From assembly GCA_019638835.1 (NCBI GenBank), contig JAHBTC010000019.1, forward strand, positions 1-33,677: 33,677 nucleotides of DNA. The letters are read 5' to 3'. Below, in pieces: positions 1-8,286 of this stretch; within the stretch, counting starts at the first letter, position 1; every line of letters starts with the position of its first letter. Under the pieces are notes generated by a model. It did not search any database, had not been told where the DNA came from, and was given only the letters and a program-made list of their open reading frames with translations. Made by a program: the position numbers and the translations under genes. Source of the stretch: Fimbriimonadaceae bacterium. GTDB lineage: Bacteria > Armatimonadota > Fimbriimonadia > Fimbriimonadales > Fimbriimonadaceae.

Positions 1-657
1 AATGTCGTCAGCGATCTGGAACGCGATACCAAGAGACTTGCCGTATTCACGAAGAGCCGAAACTTGATCATCGTCTCCGCCTCCAAGAACCGCTCCAATT
101 TCGCAGGCTGCGCCAATCAATGCTCCTGTCTTTCTTTCGTGGATCCTCTCAACGAGTTCGATCGTGGGCTCACCGCCTTCATTGAGAACGTCAAGAACTT
201 CGCCATTCACGAGCATCGCGGAAGCATCCGCAAGAATCGTGGCCGCTCGGCACGATCGACCGACGTCAGAGTGTGAGCGAAGTGCAATTCGGAACGCTTC
301 GGCAAAAAGCGCGTCTCCTGCCAAGATGGCGAGTGCTTCACCATAGAGTTTGTGGTTCGTCGGGCGTCCCCTGCGAAGGTCGTCATCATCAATCGCCGGC
401 AAATCGTCGTGGATGAGCGAAAACGCATGAACCAGTTCGACGGCACACGCGCCATCCAGGGCATCGTCAATCGAACCCCCGACTGCTTGGGCACTCGCAA
501 GGCACATTAAGGGGCGGGCTCGCTTGCCGACGGCCAGCGCCGAATAGCGCATTGCCTCGTGTAGTCTCGTCGGCTCCAGACCAACGCTAGGAAGGAGTTC
601 GCTGAGGCGTACGTCCACTCGCTTATGCAAGAAAGCGAGTTCAGTTAGTCCTTCCAC
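1..657 (-). CDS. ispA: Short-chain polyprenyl (farnesyl/geranylgeranyl) diphosphate synthase, C-terminus cut off
   Basis: Condenses isopentenyl diphosphate with allylic diphosphates in the cytoplasm to make C15-C20 prenyl diphosphates for quinones, carotenoids or undecaprenol. Reading (-) from GTG at 657, the first aspartate-rich motif DDLPAIDDDDLRRG starts at residue 84, as in E. coli IspA, preceded by the GKRARP substrate-binding segment (44-49). The second motif, FQIADD, is just reached at the window edge, so about 80 residues are missing. No gene call covered this frame because the stop lies outside the window. The GTG start is supported by alignment to IspA and by a TATACT hexamer ending six bases upstream. 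The gene is divergent from 718. C15 versus C20 product length cannot be decided here, so the symbol is by similarity only. Confidence 0.9.
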   Translation of the reverse strand, partial: MEGLTELAFLHKRVDVRLSELLPSVGLEPTRLHEAMRYSALAVGKRARPLMCLASAQAVGGSIDDALDGACAVELVHAFSLIHDDLPAIDDDDLRRGRPTNHKLYGEALAILAGDALFAEAFRIALRSHSDVGRSCRAATILADASAMLVNGEVLDVLNEGGEPTIELVERIHERKTGALIGAACEIGAVLGGGDDDQVSALREYGKSLGIAFQIADDI

Positions 658-663
658 ATCTGA

Positions 664-669
664 AGTATA
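664..669 (-). promoter_or_regulatory. -10 hexamer TATACT of leaderless polyprenyl synthase gene
   Basis: TATACT is read on (-), followed by six bases and then GTG at 657. The spacing puts transcription start at or next to the start codon. No convincing -35 is seen. Confidence 0.6.
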
Positions 670-703
670 CGGAGAAGGCCCGGTAGCTATCGGCGTGGCT
701 CGG

Positions 704-709
704 TATAGT
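704..709 (+). promoter_or_regulatory. -10 hexamer TATAGT of gene at 718
   Basis: TATAGT is followed by eight bases and then ATG at 718, with no Shine-Dalgarno between them. Together with the box at 664-669 it forms a compact divergent promoter pair within 60 bp. Confidence 0.55.
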
Positions 710-717
710 CCCCCGCC

Positions 718-1380
718 ATGCGGGGACTGCAGCCTCTCCGTGCCCTCCGGTACTCCGACACTTACCTCAGCCAATGGGGGGAAGTTGTGCTTGCTGGCTC
801 ATCAACAATACGGGCCGACGGACCCCCTCTTGCCGCGAGTCAACTGCGGTTTCCCGAGCGTCGGGCCGATGATCGAAGCAAGTTCGTGCAGTATGCCCGC
901 GCCGCCGCCGCCTTGGAAGAGGGCCGTCGCGAAGGTGACCTGATCGTTACCGACCTCGGCTATGGCTGGGTCACGGGTGAAGGTACTGCGCTGATTGGGC
1001 TCGCCCATCTTGACGAACTTCCGCCGACCAAAGACGCCGCCCCAGACGAAGCCAGGCTTAGGCTGCTTGAGGCAACCTGGACGCAGATTGAGCCGATTGT
1101 TCTTTCGCTTCCCGCGCTTCCCGAACCTTCGACTGGTGATACTTGGGAGTGTGGAGATTGGGCGGTGAACTGGGTGCACGAAGAGTTGAATCTCACCCTT
1201 GAGCACTCAACTTTGATTTCAGGAGCAGATTCGCTTGCCTCTGCCCGTCGCTTTCGTGAAGAGCGCGGGCCAGTGCGTTCGCCTCGGCCTGATGATTGGG
1301 CCCTTGTAGCCTTAATATCTGCTTCTGCGGCTGTCGAACTGCCTACGGGCCTAGCCTATTTCTCGCTCCGCGACGCCTAA
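718..1380 (+). CDS. Uncharacterised 220-residue protein
   Basis: I do not recognise a family. The product has no signal peptide or membrane segment, so it is probably cytoplasmic. It is acidic, rich in Ala, Leu and Glu, and has a Trp-rich patch near residues 140-152 (WECGDWAVNWVHEELN). Beyond an N-terminal start like LRYSDTYLSQWGEVV there is no recognisable catalytic motif. It is probably real: it begins at an ATG eight bases after a TATAGT box, and its stop is six bases before the ATG of the metallo-hydrolase gene at 1387, so the two are likely co-transcribed. Overlapping frames on the other strand have less natural composition. Function unknown. Confidence 0.75.
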   Translation: MRGLQPLRALRYSDTYLSQWGEVVLAGSSTIRADGPPLAASQLRFPERRADDRSKFVQYARAAAALEEGRREGDLIVTDLGYGWVTGEGTALIGLAHLDELPPTKDAAPDEARLRLLEATWTQIEPIVLSLPALPEPSTGDTWECGDWAVNWVHEELNLTLEHSTLISGADSLASARRFREERGPVRSPRPDDWALVALISASAAVELPTGLAYFSLRDA

Positions 1381-1386
1381 TACACC

Positions 1387-2193
1387 ATGGTCATCACCTT
1401 GTTGGGAACGGGAGGCGCGGACGGGATTCCGGGTCTGTTCTCGTCCGACAGAGTGAGCGAGTATGCCCGAGAGCATGGCGGAAAGGACATACGAACGCGA
1501 AGCGCCGCTGTGATTGATGACGTTCTCAAGATTGATTTCGGGCCAGATACTTGGGCGCAGTGCCATCGTTTCGGGATTCACCCGGACGAATGGCAAGCCG
1601 TACTGCTCACCCATGATGATGAAGACCATTTAGCGGTCCCCGAGTTCCAATACGCTCTCTACCCATTTGTCAATCGTGATCACCTACCTTTCACGGTCTA
1701 CGGAAACGGGCACTGCCTGAAGAAAATCACGGATCGGTTTCCGGATTGGCCCCTAGATCTTGTATTGACCCAGAGTTTTCATACTTTCGATTTTTGCGAT
1801 TATCGAATTACGCCGGTCGCCGCAAATCATGCACCGCCCCAAGATGCCCAGAACTACCTGATTGAACGGGACGGCAAAACGATTCTCTATGCTACGGACA
1901 CCGGAGTTTGGGCAGAGCGAACGTGGCGATTCCTCGAAGGGGTTCGAGTTGATCTCATGGTTCTTGAGTGCACCGAAGGGATTGTGCCAACCCCCTACAA
2001 CGGTCACTTGGACATAGAGGAGTGCTTGGCCGTTGTAAGCCGGCTTCGCCACCAGGGCACTGTTCGAGATAAGACGGTCATCGTGACCACCCACCATGCC
2101 CACATGGGGGACTGCACCCATGGCGAGTTAGAAGCCAAGTTGCATCCCTTGGGTATCGAAGTCGGGTATGACGGTTGGAATCGCGAGGTTTGA
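1387..2193 (+). CDS. Metallo-beta-lactamase-fold hydrolase, PhnP-like
   Basis: Predicted cytoplasmic metal-dependent phosphodiesterase or related hydrolase of the PhnP/RNase Z-like branch. The N-terminal strand ITLLGTGGADGIPG and the region around Asp50 are typical. The metal motif HxHxDH appears as HDDEDH (residues 76-81), so the second histidine is Asp78. Other ligands look present: His148 (AANHAP), Asp171 (YATDTG) and His236/237 (TTHHAHMGD). The substrate is unknown. The 268-residue length is normal for the family. Six bases separate it from the upstream unknown gene, so the two probably form an operon. The His-to-Asp change could alter metal preference or activity. Confidence 0.88.
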   Translation: MVITLLGTGGADGIPGLFSSDRVSEYAREHGGKDIRTRSAAVIDDVLKIDFGPDTWAQCHRFGIHPDEWQAVLLTHDDEDHLAVPEFQYALYPFVNRDHLPFTVYGNGHCLKKITDRFPDWPLDLVLTQSFHTFDFCDYRITPVAANHAPPQDAQNYLIERDGKTILYATDTGVWAERTWRFLEGVRVDLMVLECTEGIVPTPYNGHLDIEECLAVVSRLRHQGTVRDKTVIVTTHHAHMGDCTHGELEAKLHPLGIEVGYDGWNREV

Positions 2194-2303
2194 TGCGCCT
2201 TTGCCGGGACTTGGTCCGTCTTGAGGATTGCCAAGGGACTGGCGGGCACACGGCCAAGGATGGCGCAACCCCATCGTTACCGCCTCGCAGTTGAAAGTGT
2301 CCT

Positions 2304-3272
2304 ATGAGTTTCGTCGCGATGTGGTTTGGCTTTGGCCAAAACGAACACTTTGATCGAGGCCTTAGCGCGTGGGAGCGCAAGAATTTTGGAGAGGCCGCCG
2401 TCCATTTTCAGAAAGCCGTCGAAACCGAATCGAACGAGCGCGTTCGCGAGAAGGCTACTTCGTATCTCGCCGGTGCCCTCGCTCAACTCGGACTGATGAG
2501 CCTGAACAACGGAGAGTTCAACGACTCGGTTTCCCGATTCCGGGAAGCATTGCGACTACGACCTCGGTTCGCAGATGTTCAGTTCAATTTGGCGTCGGCG
2601 CTGATCAAGTTAGGTAAGTACGATGAGGCCCGTCAACACCTCAGTTCGGCGATTGACATCAACCCAAACTACGCGATGGCTAGAGTGCGACACGCCGCGC
2701 TCATGATCCGGAACGGACAGAATGACGATGGTTGGGCCGAAGCTCAAAAGGCGGCCGAGGCGGAATACATTCGCGGAGAGCATTGGGATTCGGCGCAAGC
2801 GGCCGCTGAGACCGGGAACTGGCCCGCCGTGTCGGAACTTCTCCTTGCACTTACGCCAACGCGTCGCGTGAACCTTGTTGACAAGGTCACCGAGGGGGAC
2901 GAAGCGATGCGTTCCAACGAGTTTGAGAAAGCGATGGAGTGCTATCAGTCTGCAAGTGACTTGGCTCCGACCTTCCCCGACATTCATCGGCGACTCGGGG
3001 AGGCCAAGTTTATGGCTAACGATCATGATGGAGCCATCGCATCATTCCAAACGGCACTTGAGTTGAATCCGAGTTATGCGGACGCGTGGGCACTCCTGGG
3101 AGTCGTGTATCGACGCCTCGGAAAAGAATCAGAAGCCACGGAAGCGTTCCGCAAAGCGACGGACGTGGAACCAAACCACATCATCGCTTCGCTTGAACTC
3201 GATGGCCCTGACCAAAATACAAACCCTTCACCGTCTGGTCAGTCTCAACATGGTTCCGAAGAAGAGGAATAA
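2304..3272 (+). CDS. Tetratricopeptide repeat (TPR) protein
   Basis: This 322-residue protein is built mainly of TPR helices. Recognisable units lie near residues 12-45, 65-98 (FNDSVSRFREALRLRP), 99-132 (YDEARQHLSSAIDINP), 200-235 (FEKAMECYQSASDLAP), 236-269 (HDGAIASFQTALELNP) and 270-303 (ESEATEAFRKATDVEP). A degenerate stretch rich in Trp lies between units 3 and 4, and the tail is acidic and Ser/Gln-rich. Such proteins scaffold protein complexes; no partner can be named. There is no signal peptide. The start could instead be the methionine six residues in. The 110 bases upstream contain no clear promoter that I can see. Confidence 0.85.
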   Translation: MSFVAMWFGFGQNEHFDRGLSAWERKNFGEAAVHFQKAVETESNERVREKATSYLAGALAQLGLMSLNNGEFNDSVSRFREALRLRPRFADVQFNLASALIKLGKYDEARQHLSSAIDINPNYAMARVRHAALMIRNGQNDDGWAEAQKAAEAEYIRGEHWDSAQAAAETGNWPAVSELLLALTPTRRVNLVDKVTEGDEAMRSNEFEKAMECYQSASDLAPTFPDIHRRLGEAKFMANDHDGAIASFQTALELNPSYADAWALLGVVYRRLGKESEATEAFRKATDVEPNHIIASLELDGPDQNTNPSPSGQSQHGSEEEE

Positions 3273-3289
3273 GTTTTTCGCAACGGTTG

Positions 3290-3304
3290 ACTGACCCTGT
3301 CAGT
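3290..3304 (+). repeat. Short inverted repeat upstream of DUF6624 gene
   Basis: ACTGAC and GTCAGT form a perfect 6-bp inverted repeat with a CCT loop, ten bases before the ATG at 3315. It could be an operator, an RNA hairpin near the 5' end of the message, or chance. Confidence 0.35.
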
Positions 3305-3314
3305 ATCTGAGGTC

Positions 3315-3914
3315 ATGATCTCAGTTCTGATTGCGGTTGCATTGCTTGGGCAGTCAAACCCCGCCAAGCCTCTTTTTCCTGAGATTGCGTTTGAGATTAT
3401 CGCGATGGGAATGGCCGACCAGGAAGCCAGGTTTCGTTTGATTGACGCGATGAAGGCAGAGCCTGGGGGTGCCTCAATGTCCATTGCGCTCAAAGACACC
3501 TCGCGAGAAGACCAACTCAATACGACTCGCATGAAGCAGATCGTCGAGCAAATCGGGTGGCCGACGCAATCCAAGGTGGGTACTGAGGCAAGTGGTACCG
3601 CTTGGCTCCTTGTTCAGCACGCCGATGCCGACCCAGAATTCCAGAGCCATTGTCTTGAATTGATGCGGCCCTATCTCGGCAAAGGCGAAATCAACGAGCA
3701 AAACTATGCCTATCTATGGGACAGAGTTGCCATCAACTCAGGCGGCAAGCAACGGTACGGAACGCAGGTCAAGAACGAAGGCGGGCGATGGATTGTCCAC
3801 CGATTAGAAAACCCAAGGCGCGTCGAAGAGTTTCGGCGACAAGTAGGATTGATGCCGCTCACCGAGTACCTCAAGTTGATCGAAACAATGTACGGTCCAC
3901 CGAGCGACGATTAG
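3315..3914 (+). CDS. DUF6624-domain protein with signal peptide
   Basis: A 199-residue protein with a short hydrophobic N-terminus (MISVLIAVALLGQSNPA) consistent with export. The rest matches the DUF6624 pattern: GWPT near residue 77, then a WLLVQHADADPEFQ-like signature (near 93-107), LWDRVAINSGGKQRYGTQ (near 135-152) and a basic, Pro-containing C-terminus. The biochemical role of DUF6624 is not known to me. Its stop codon overlaps that of cysS on the other strand (TTAG at 3911-3914), so the two genes converge with no room for a terminator between them. Confidence 0.82.
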   Translation: MISVLIAVALLGQSNPAKPLFPEIAFEIIAMGMADQEARFRLIDAMKAEPGGASMSIALKDTSREDQLNTTRMKQIVEQIGWPTQSKVGTEASGTAWLLVQHADADPEFQSHCLELMRPYLGKGEINEQNYAYLWDRVAINSGGKQRYGTQVKNEGGRWIVHRLENPRRVEEFRRQVGLMPLTEYLKLIETMYGPPSDD

Positions 3915-5380
3915 GTTACTTTCCGCCGCCATTCAGTACCGTTCGGACCGTCCCTCAACTCGATGCCCGCTGAATCAACCATTTGGCGGATTGCGTCGGC
4001 TTGAGCGAAATCGCGAGACGCTTTGGCCTCGGCACGCTCCTGAATAAGGGCGGAAATCGGACGACCTTCGACCACAGGTTCCTCTACCAAACTCTCTGTC
4101 GCGGTCCCGCCAACAACGCCCAAGAGCGCATCGGTCTTTCTCAAGAACCACTGCGCGGATTGCGCCTGACTTGTGGTTAGGTCGCTGTCTCGCAGGAAAA
4201 GGCGCGCGCCCTCAATTGCTTTCGCGATCGCTACGGACGTATTGAGATCGTCGCACATTGCTTCCAACATTTCGTCGTATACGCGTTGCGTCTCCGTGTC
4301 CGGTTCACCATCGGCTGATTCGGAGATGCCAGCCGCCCGAACGCGTTTCTCTACCTCGCGGAATCGCTCGATCGTGCTCATCGCATCTTTCAGGGACTGC
4401 ATCGTGAAGTTAGCCGGCTTGCCGTACGGTGTAGACATCAAAGAAAGGCGAAGGGCCATGGGGTCGTGCCCCTTCTCAAGTAAGTCCCGTACGGTGTAGA
4501 AATTGCCCGCGCTCTTCGCCATCTTCTCACCATCAACTTGCAGGAAGCGTACATGCATCCAATGGCCACAGAAGGGAGAGTGGGTTAGGCACTCGCTTTG
4601 GGCGATTTCGCATTCGTGGTGAGGAAAGACTAAGTCTTCGCCGCCGGCATGCAAGTCAAGTGTGTCACCGAGATACGTGCGTGACATGGCGGAGCATTCA
4701 ATGTGCCACCCAGGGAAGCCCCAACCCCACGGAGAGAACCACTGCATGAGGTGCTTGTCGTCCTTCTTCCACAAAGCGAAGTCGGCGGGGTGCTCTTTGT
4801 TGTCGTCTTGCACCACGGCACGAACAGCACGCATCAGGGAGTCTTGATCACGGTTGCCACTGAGTTTGCCGTATTCGTCAAAACTGCTTACTCGGAAATA
4901 GACACCCGTCGGAGTCTCGTACGCGTGTCCTTCTTCAATCAATCCTTGGATGGCAACGATCTGTTCGCGCATGTGCTCGGTCGCACGGGGACGAACCGTT
5001 GGTTGCTGGAGGTTAAGCCGATTCCAGTCATCTTCAAATGCGTCCGCGTAATGACGAGCGAGATCCCAGATATTTGCGAAGGCATCGCCCTCCTTTGACT
5101 TGAGTGCCTTCTCCATCTTGTCTTCGCCTCCGGCATCCGCCACATCGTCCTGCGTCATGTGTCCGACGTCCGTGATATTGCTCACATAAGTGACCCGCCA
5201 TCCAAGTGCTGTCGCCGTTCGAACCACAAGATCGGAGGCGATAAACGTCCGGAAATTCCCAATATGGGCGTACGAATAGACGGTAGGGCCGCAGCAGTAG
5301 AACTTGAGGTGACCTGGTTCTTGCGTCTCCACGGGCTTCACGGAGCGACTTTGCGTGTCGTACAACCGGAAAGTAGGCAT
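3911..5380 (-). CDS. cysS: Cysteine--tRNA ligase
   Basis: Charges tRNA-Cys with cysteine in the cytoplasm. It is a class I synthetase of 489 residues, normal to slightly long. The signature HIGN (39-42) follows CCGPTVY, with zinc ligand Cys30; Cys229, His254 and Glu258 occupy the other expected zinc positions (WHIECSAM and VFPHHECE). The KMSKS loop reads KMAKS (286-290), followed by AGNF. The C-terminal DALR-like helical region is present. The ATG at 5380 is supported by alignment with E. coli CysS; TAACCT abuts it directly, too close to be its own -10. It may be co-transcribed with the small membrane protein gene, whose stop is 49 bases upstream. Confidence 0.97.
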   Translation of the reverse strand: MPTFRLYDTQSRSVKPVETQEPGHLKFYCCGPTVYSYAHIGNFRTFIASDLVVRTATALGWRVTYVSNITDVGHMTQDDVADAGGEDKMEKALKSKEGDAFANIWDLARHYADAFEDDWNRLNLQQPTVRPRATEHMREQIVAIQGLIEEGHAYETPTGVYFRVSSFDEYGKLSGNRDQDSLMRAVRAVVQDDNKEHPADFALWKKDDKHLMQWFSPWGWGFPGWHIECSAMSRTYLGDTLDLHAGGEDLVFPHHECEIAQSECLTHSPFCGHWMHVRFLQVDGEKMAKSAGNFYTVRDLLEKGHDPMALRLSLMSTPYGKPANFTMQSLKDAMSTIERFREVEKRVRAAGISESADGEPDTETQRVYDEMLEAMCDDLNTSVAIAKAIEGARLFLRDSDLTTSQAQSAQWFLRKTDALLGVVGGTATESLVEEPVVEGRPISALIQERAEAKASRDFAQADAIRQMVDSAGIELRDGPNGTEWRRKVT

Positions 5381-5429
5381 AGGTTAGGGTGAGCCTACCG
5401 CTCGAACATTGAATCAGAGTAGGGCGGGA

Positions 5430-5825
5430 TTATTCGTCGTCAGCGATTTCGCGAACCCATTCATGGGCGCGTTCTTGAGACACTTCGCGAGAAACCATCA
5501 CAAGCCGAATTGCCTGACGGAATTCCCGAGCCTGAATCAGTGCCTTCACGTGCTTAGCGAGGGTGGTTCCGTCCCATCCCTTGACCTCTTCGGGCGAAGT
5601 GACCTTGATACGGCCCCGACGAATTTGGATCAGCCTCTTGAGCGATTCGAATCCGATATCCATCAGGGTGAAGGTTGACCACCATAGCCAGAAATTCAGG
5701 CTGTCCGGAAAAATCAGCTTGAGGATGCCGACGAGAAACGCGTTTCGGAACGCACGACCAAACGCGAGACGACTTAAGAAGTCATCCCATGATTGCAACG
5801 TCACCAGAGGTACAGCGTTCGTCAT
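5430..5825 (-). CDS. Small predicted membrane protein, uncharacterised
   Basis: About 131 residues. A long hydrophobic, aromatic stretch (roughly residues 26-58, containing FLVGILKLIFP and NFWLWWSTF) suggests one or two membrane helices. A charged C-terminal half follows (KRLIQIRRGRIKVTSPEEV, then helices rich in Arg and Glu) that is probably cytoplasmic. No family is recognised. Two starts are possible: ATG at 5831, only three bases after a TATCAT box, or ATG at 5825, nine bases after it. I prefer 5825 because the upstream ATG would lie before the expected transcription start. The gene lies directly upstream of cysS. Confidence 0.65.
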   Translation of the reverse strand: MTNAVPLVTLQSWDDFLSRLAFGRAFRNAFLVGILKLIFPDSLNFWLWWSTFTLMDIGFESLKRLIQIRRGRIKVTSPEEVKGWDGTTLAKHVKALIQAREFRQAIRLVMVSREVSQERAHEWVREIADDE

Positions 5826-5834
5826 CTCCATCTT

Positions 5835-5840
5835 ATGATA
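5835..5840 (-). promoter_or_regulatory. Putative -10 hexamer TATCAT
   Basis: TATCAT on (-) ends nine bases before ATG 5825 and three before ATG 5831. It is a likely promoter for the small membrane protein gene and perhaps cysS. Confidence 0.4.
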
Positions 5841-5880
5841 ACTACGTTTTTCCGAACTTGACCGTCCGGTAGCCTCAAAA

Positions 5881-6570
5881 TCAACGAGTACGAGGACTCA
5901 ATTCTCGTGCCAGAGTAGTCGCAGACCCGAATGAGAGAATCTCGCTGAACGGCACAGTGACCTCGTAATCTCCTTCCGCGTAGGAACCCAACTGGTACCG
6001 ATCGAACTTCCAATTCAATCCCTTTTCCGTGACGACAAAACGGTTGAGATAGTCGTAGTTAAACTCTTCCAGCGTATCCAAGCCGCGCTCTCTTTTTTCG
6101 TCGTTGAGACGAGGAAGGAGGGACATTTGGGCGAATGCGATCCTATCGTTGCGGCTGCTGATGAAATGTTGGAATCCAAGCCTCTCAACAGTACGACCCC
6201 GTAGAATCCAGCCAAGCACCTGTCGATTCGTGTTCGGGTGCGCTCCGCCGGCATACTCGTACGTCTCAACCCAAACACTGATGAGGTTTGGTGTGACGCG
6301 AGAGATGCTCACCGTAATCTCTTGCGCCCAAGGTGCGGAGGAACTCTCTTGGGCCCAAAACTTCTTGGCCGAGTTCAGAAACTCATCGCGCGGCCCCATG
6401 ACGGCCGCGCGCACACCGTTGTTGGCCGCAACTGTGAGAGGAGTTGCACCCGGGAGAACAGGATAGGTTCCTTTCGTCTCATATTTCTCCGGCACCGCGA
6501 TGTTCCAGCCTGGCCACTGTGTTCCGGTCGGTTGTACGAGCACGGAAGCGGCAATCAAAGTCGCAAGCAT
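5881..6570 (-). CDS. Exported DUF4163/DUF3298 (RsiV-like) protein
   Basis: A 229-residue protein with a short signal peptide (MLATLIAASVLVQPTG). The middle carries the DUF4163-like motif YEYAGGAHPN (near residues 103-112). The C-terminus has the DUF3298 signature around YQLGSYAEGDYEVTVPFSEI (near 190-210). This architecture is found in the extracytoplasmic part of B. subtilis RsiV and in many stand-alone exported proteins; in RsiV it binds lysozyme. There is no sigma factor or transmembrane anti-sigma segment here, so an RsiV role is not implied. Its ATG overlaps the stop of the upstream lipoprotein gene by one base (TGATG), indicating translational coupling. Confidence 0.8.
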   Translation of the reverse strand: MLATLIAASVLVQPTGTQWPGWNIAVPEKYETKGTYPVLPGATPLTVAANNGVRAAVMGPRDEFLNSAKKFWAQESSSAPWAQEITVSISRVTPNLISVWVETYEYAGGAHPNTNRQVLGWILRGRTVERLGFQHFISSRNDRIAFAQMSLLPRLNDEKRERGLDTLEEFNYDYLNRFVVTEKGLNWKFDRYQLGSYAEGDYEVTVPFSEILSFGSATTLARELSPRTR

Positions 6571-7103
6571 CAGTTCGTGATCTCCGTTCGAATCGAAATC
6601 GTTGTTTCGGTCTTGTCCTTTTCCCGCATGATCAGCACCATCACTTTCTTCTTAGGCTCATCTAAGTTGTAGGAATGCATTTCATTGCCGTCAGCGTTGG
6701 TCGTTGTGACCGATGCACTTGGGAGTTCCTTCTTGTAAAACTCGCTCACCTGAGCGACTGAATCGCCAGTTGTATATGTAAACGCTGCGACCGATCCGGT
6801 TTCCTGCTTCATGGTCATTCCACCGGACTCGTCCTTCTTCGCGCCCGGATAAACCGCGACTCCAAGATTGGCATCCGACGCCCCGGTACCGGCCTGAATC
6901 TCATTCCCTTTGTCATCCTTCATGGTGAGATTCCCGTCCTTGCCATCAATGTTCATGGAGCCTTCGGGGCCATTGATCGTAACGTTGCCGCCGTCTTCGC
7001 CGGTACTGTTGATCGTTACGTTGCCGTCTTTCGTTGGAATCGTCGGTTTGCAGGAAAACAAGAAGATGGAACAGACTGCGGTTGCAAAAAGTACAGTGCG
7101 CAT
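6570..7103 (-). CDS. Lipoprotein with repeated glycine-rich DGNVTI-type strands
   Basis: A 177-residue predicted lipoprotein. The signal peptide ends in the lipobox LFSC with Cys18. Residues 25-70 hold four imperfect repeats of the type (D/G)GNVTI / GSMNI / GNLTM, alternating with Asp/Glu/Gly turns, which suggests a small beta-solenoid. The second half (LGVAVYPGA onward, about residue 80) resembles a compact domain common in exported proteins, ending in strands and a charged tail. The ATG lies six bases after TAAAAT, so the mRNA is probably leaderless. It is the first gene of a two-gene operon with the DUF3298 protein. Role unknown. Confidence 0.8.
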   Translation of the reverse strand: MRTVLFATAVCSIFLFSCKPTIPTKDGNVTINSTGEDGGNVTINGPEGSMNIDGKDGNLTMKDDKGNEIQAGTGASDANLGVAVYPGAKKDESGGMTMKQETGSVAAFTYTTGDSVAQVSEFYKKELPSASVTTTNADGNEMHSYNLDEPKKKVMVLIMREKDKTETTISIRTEITN

Positions 7104-7109
7104 CCCCGT

Positions 7110-7115
7110 ATTTTA
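7110..7115 (-). promoter_or_regulatory. -10 hexamer TAAAAT of lipoprotein/DUF3298 operon
   Basis: TAAAAT on (-), then six bases, then ATG at 7103. There is no Shine-Dalgarno. Confidence 0.6.
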
Positions 7116-7128
7116 GCGGTTGGCGCGT

Positions 7129-8172
7129 CTATTCTTCCAAGAGATATTCCGCGAGGAGCGTTGCCGTGTCACGCAAGGCGTCAATGTGGGTTCGTTCGTA
7201 ACCGTGGCTCGTATCTACGCCGGGGCCGATGAGAGCCACCTGGGCGGCTCCACCCGCTCGCCAATATTGGCTGCCATCGCTGCCGTAGTAGGGATAGACG
7301 TCGGGTTTCAGTTCAACTCCTGCACTGTCCGCTATCAGACGCAACTTGTCGCTGAGTTCCCGGCTGTAAGGGCCGCTGGAATCCTTCAGGCAGACCGAGC
7401 AATGGAATTCGTCGCCATTCTGGCCGGAGCCAATGCAGGCCATATCAATGACGACGAGTTCACTCAAATCCATCGGGAGGCCCTCGCTCCCACCATGACC
7501 CACCTCTTCAAAGTTGCTAAACAGAACGACGGAGTCCTGTCCGACACTGAGTCCAGCATCGTTCAGGGCCTTCATTGCCGCGAGCAGGCAAGCGACACCA
7601 GCTTTGTCATCAAGGAATCGTGAACGAACAAAGCCACTTTGGCTGTGTTCGTAGCGCGGATCAAACGAAACGATATCGCCCACTTCGATCCCCAGCAATC
7701 TTGTTTCTTCAGCGCTGTTCGTTCGTTCGTCTAGGCGAACTTCAAGAGAGTCCGCGTCCCGCTTCGCCGTTGTTGCTTCCCGATTGACATGAATCGCCCC
7801 ATTGGTCAAAACGATGGAGCCTCGAATCTGTCCGGTACGTGTGGTCACCGTCACGCCTTCGCTCTCCACCGTCGGCCACATCACGCCGTTCAGCGCCGAA
7901 AGTCGAAGCCTCCCGCTTGGTTTGATCTCCGCAACAATTGCCCCGAGGGTATCCACGTGCGCGGTCAGGCCACGAGGGCGATCGTGCTTGATGCCCGAAA
8001 GGTTTGCGACGATCGCACCTTTATTTGTTCGTCGGCCAGTGATCCCCATCGCGTCGAGTTCGTTTTCGACAAACCCCATCACCCAATCGGTCGCTCCCGT
8101 TGGGCTCGGCGTGTTGATCAAGTCCTCCAGAAGGCGGAGGAGGTAGTCCATCGAGATGTCGAGGCGAGGCAC
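7129..8172 (-). CDS. M42-family aminopeptidase
   Basis: Cytoplasmic, dinuclear metal aminopeptidase of the M42 (glutamyl aminopeptidase / 'endoglucanase'-annotated) family, 347 residues and full length. Visible ligands and catalytic residues are His72 and Asp74 (AHVDTLGA), bridging Asp188 (FLDDKAG), Glu222 catalytic and Glu223 (NFEEVGHG), Asp243 (VIDMA) and His329 (YERTH). Such enzymes form large tetrahedral particles that trim peptides. The start is GTG at 8172, because TAAACT ends exactly six bases upstream. ATG at 8151 would drop only seven residues. The gene is divergent from rimO. Confidence 0.93.
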   Translation of the reverse strand: MPRLDISMDYLLRLLEDLINTPSPTGATDWVMGFVENELDAMGITGRRTNKGAIVANLSGIKHDRPRGLTAHVDTLGAIVAEIKPSGRLRLSALNGVMWPTVESEGVTVTTRTGQIRGSIVLTNGAIHVNREATTAKRDADSLEVRLDERTNSAEETRLLGIEVGDIVSFDPRYEHSQSGFVRSRFLDDKAGVACLLAAMKALNDAGLSVGQDSVVLFSNFEEVGHGGSEGLPMDLSELVVIDMACIGSGQNGDEFHCSVCLKDSSGPYSRELSDKLRLIADSAGVELKPDVYPYYGSDGSQYWRAGGAAQVALIGPGVDTSHGYERTHIDALRDTATLLAEYLLEE

Positions 8173-8178
8173 GCGCGG

Positions 8179-8184
8179 AGTTTA
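8179..8184 (-). promoter_or_regulatory. -10 hexamer TAAACT of M42 peptidase gene
   Basis: TAAACT on (-), six bases, then GTG at 8172; this box decides the start in favour of GTG. Confidence 0.55.
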
Positions 8185-8286
8185 GCCAATCGAATCCTCG
8201 AATGGCACCGCTAGGCTTGTCCATGGACTGATTGCGAGAGGTCTTTGAACCGAACGGGTATCACAACGCCCTCCCCCACGTTCCTC

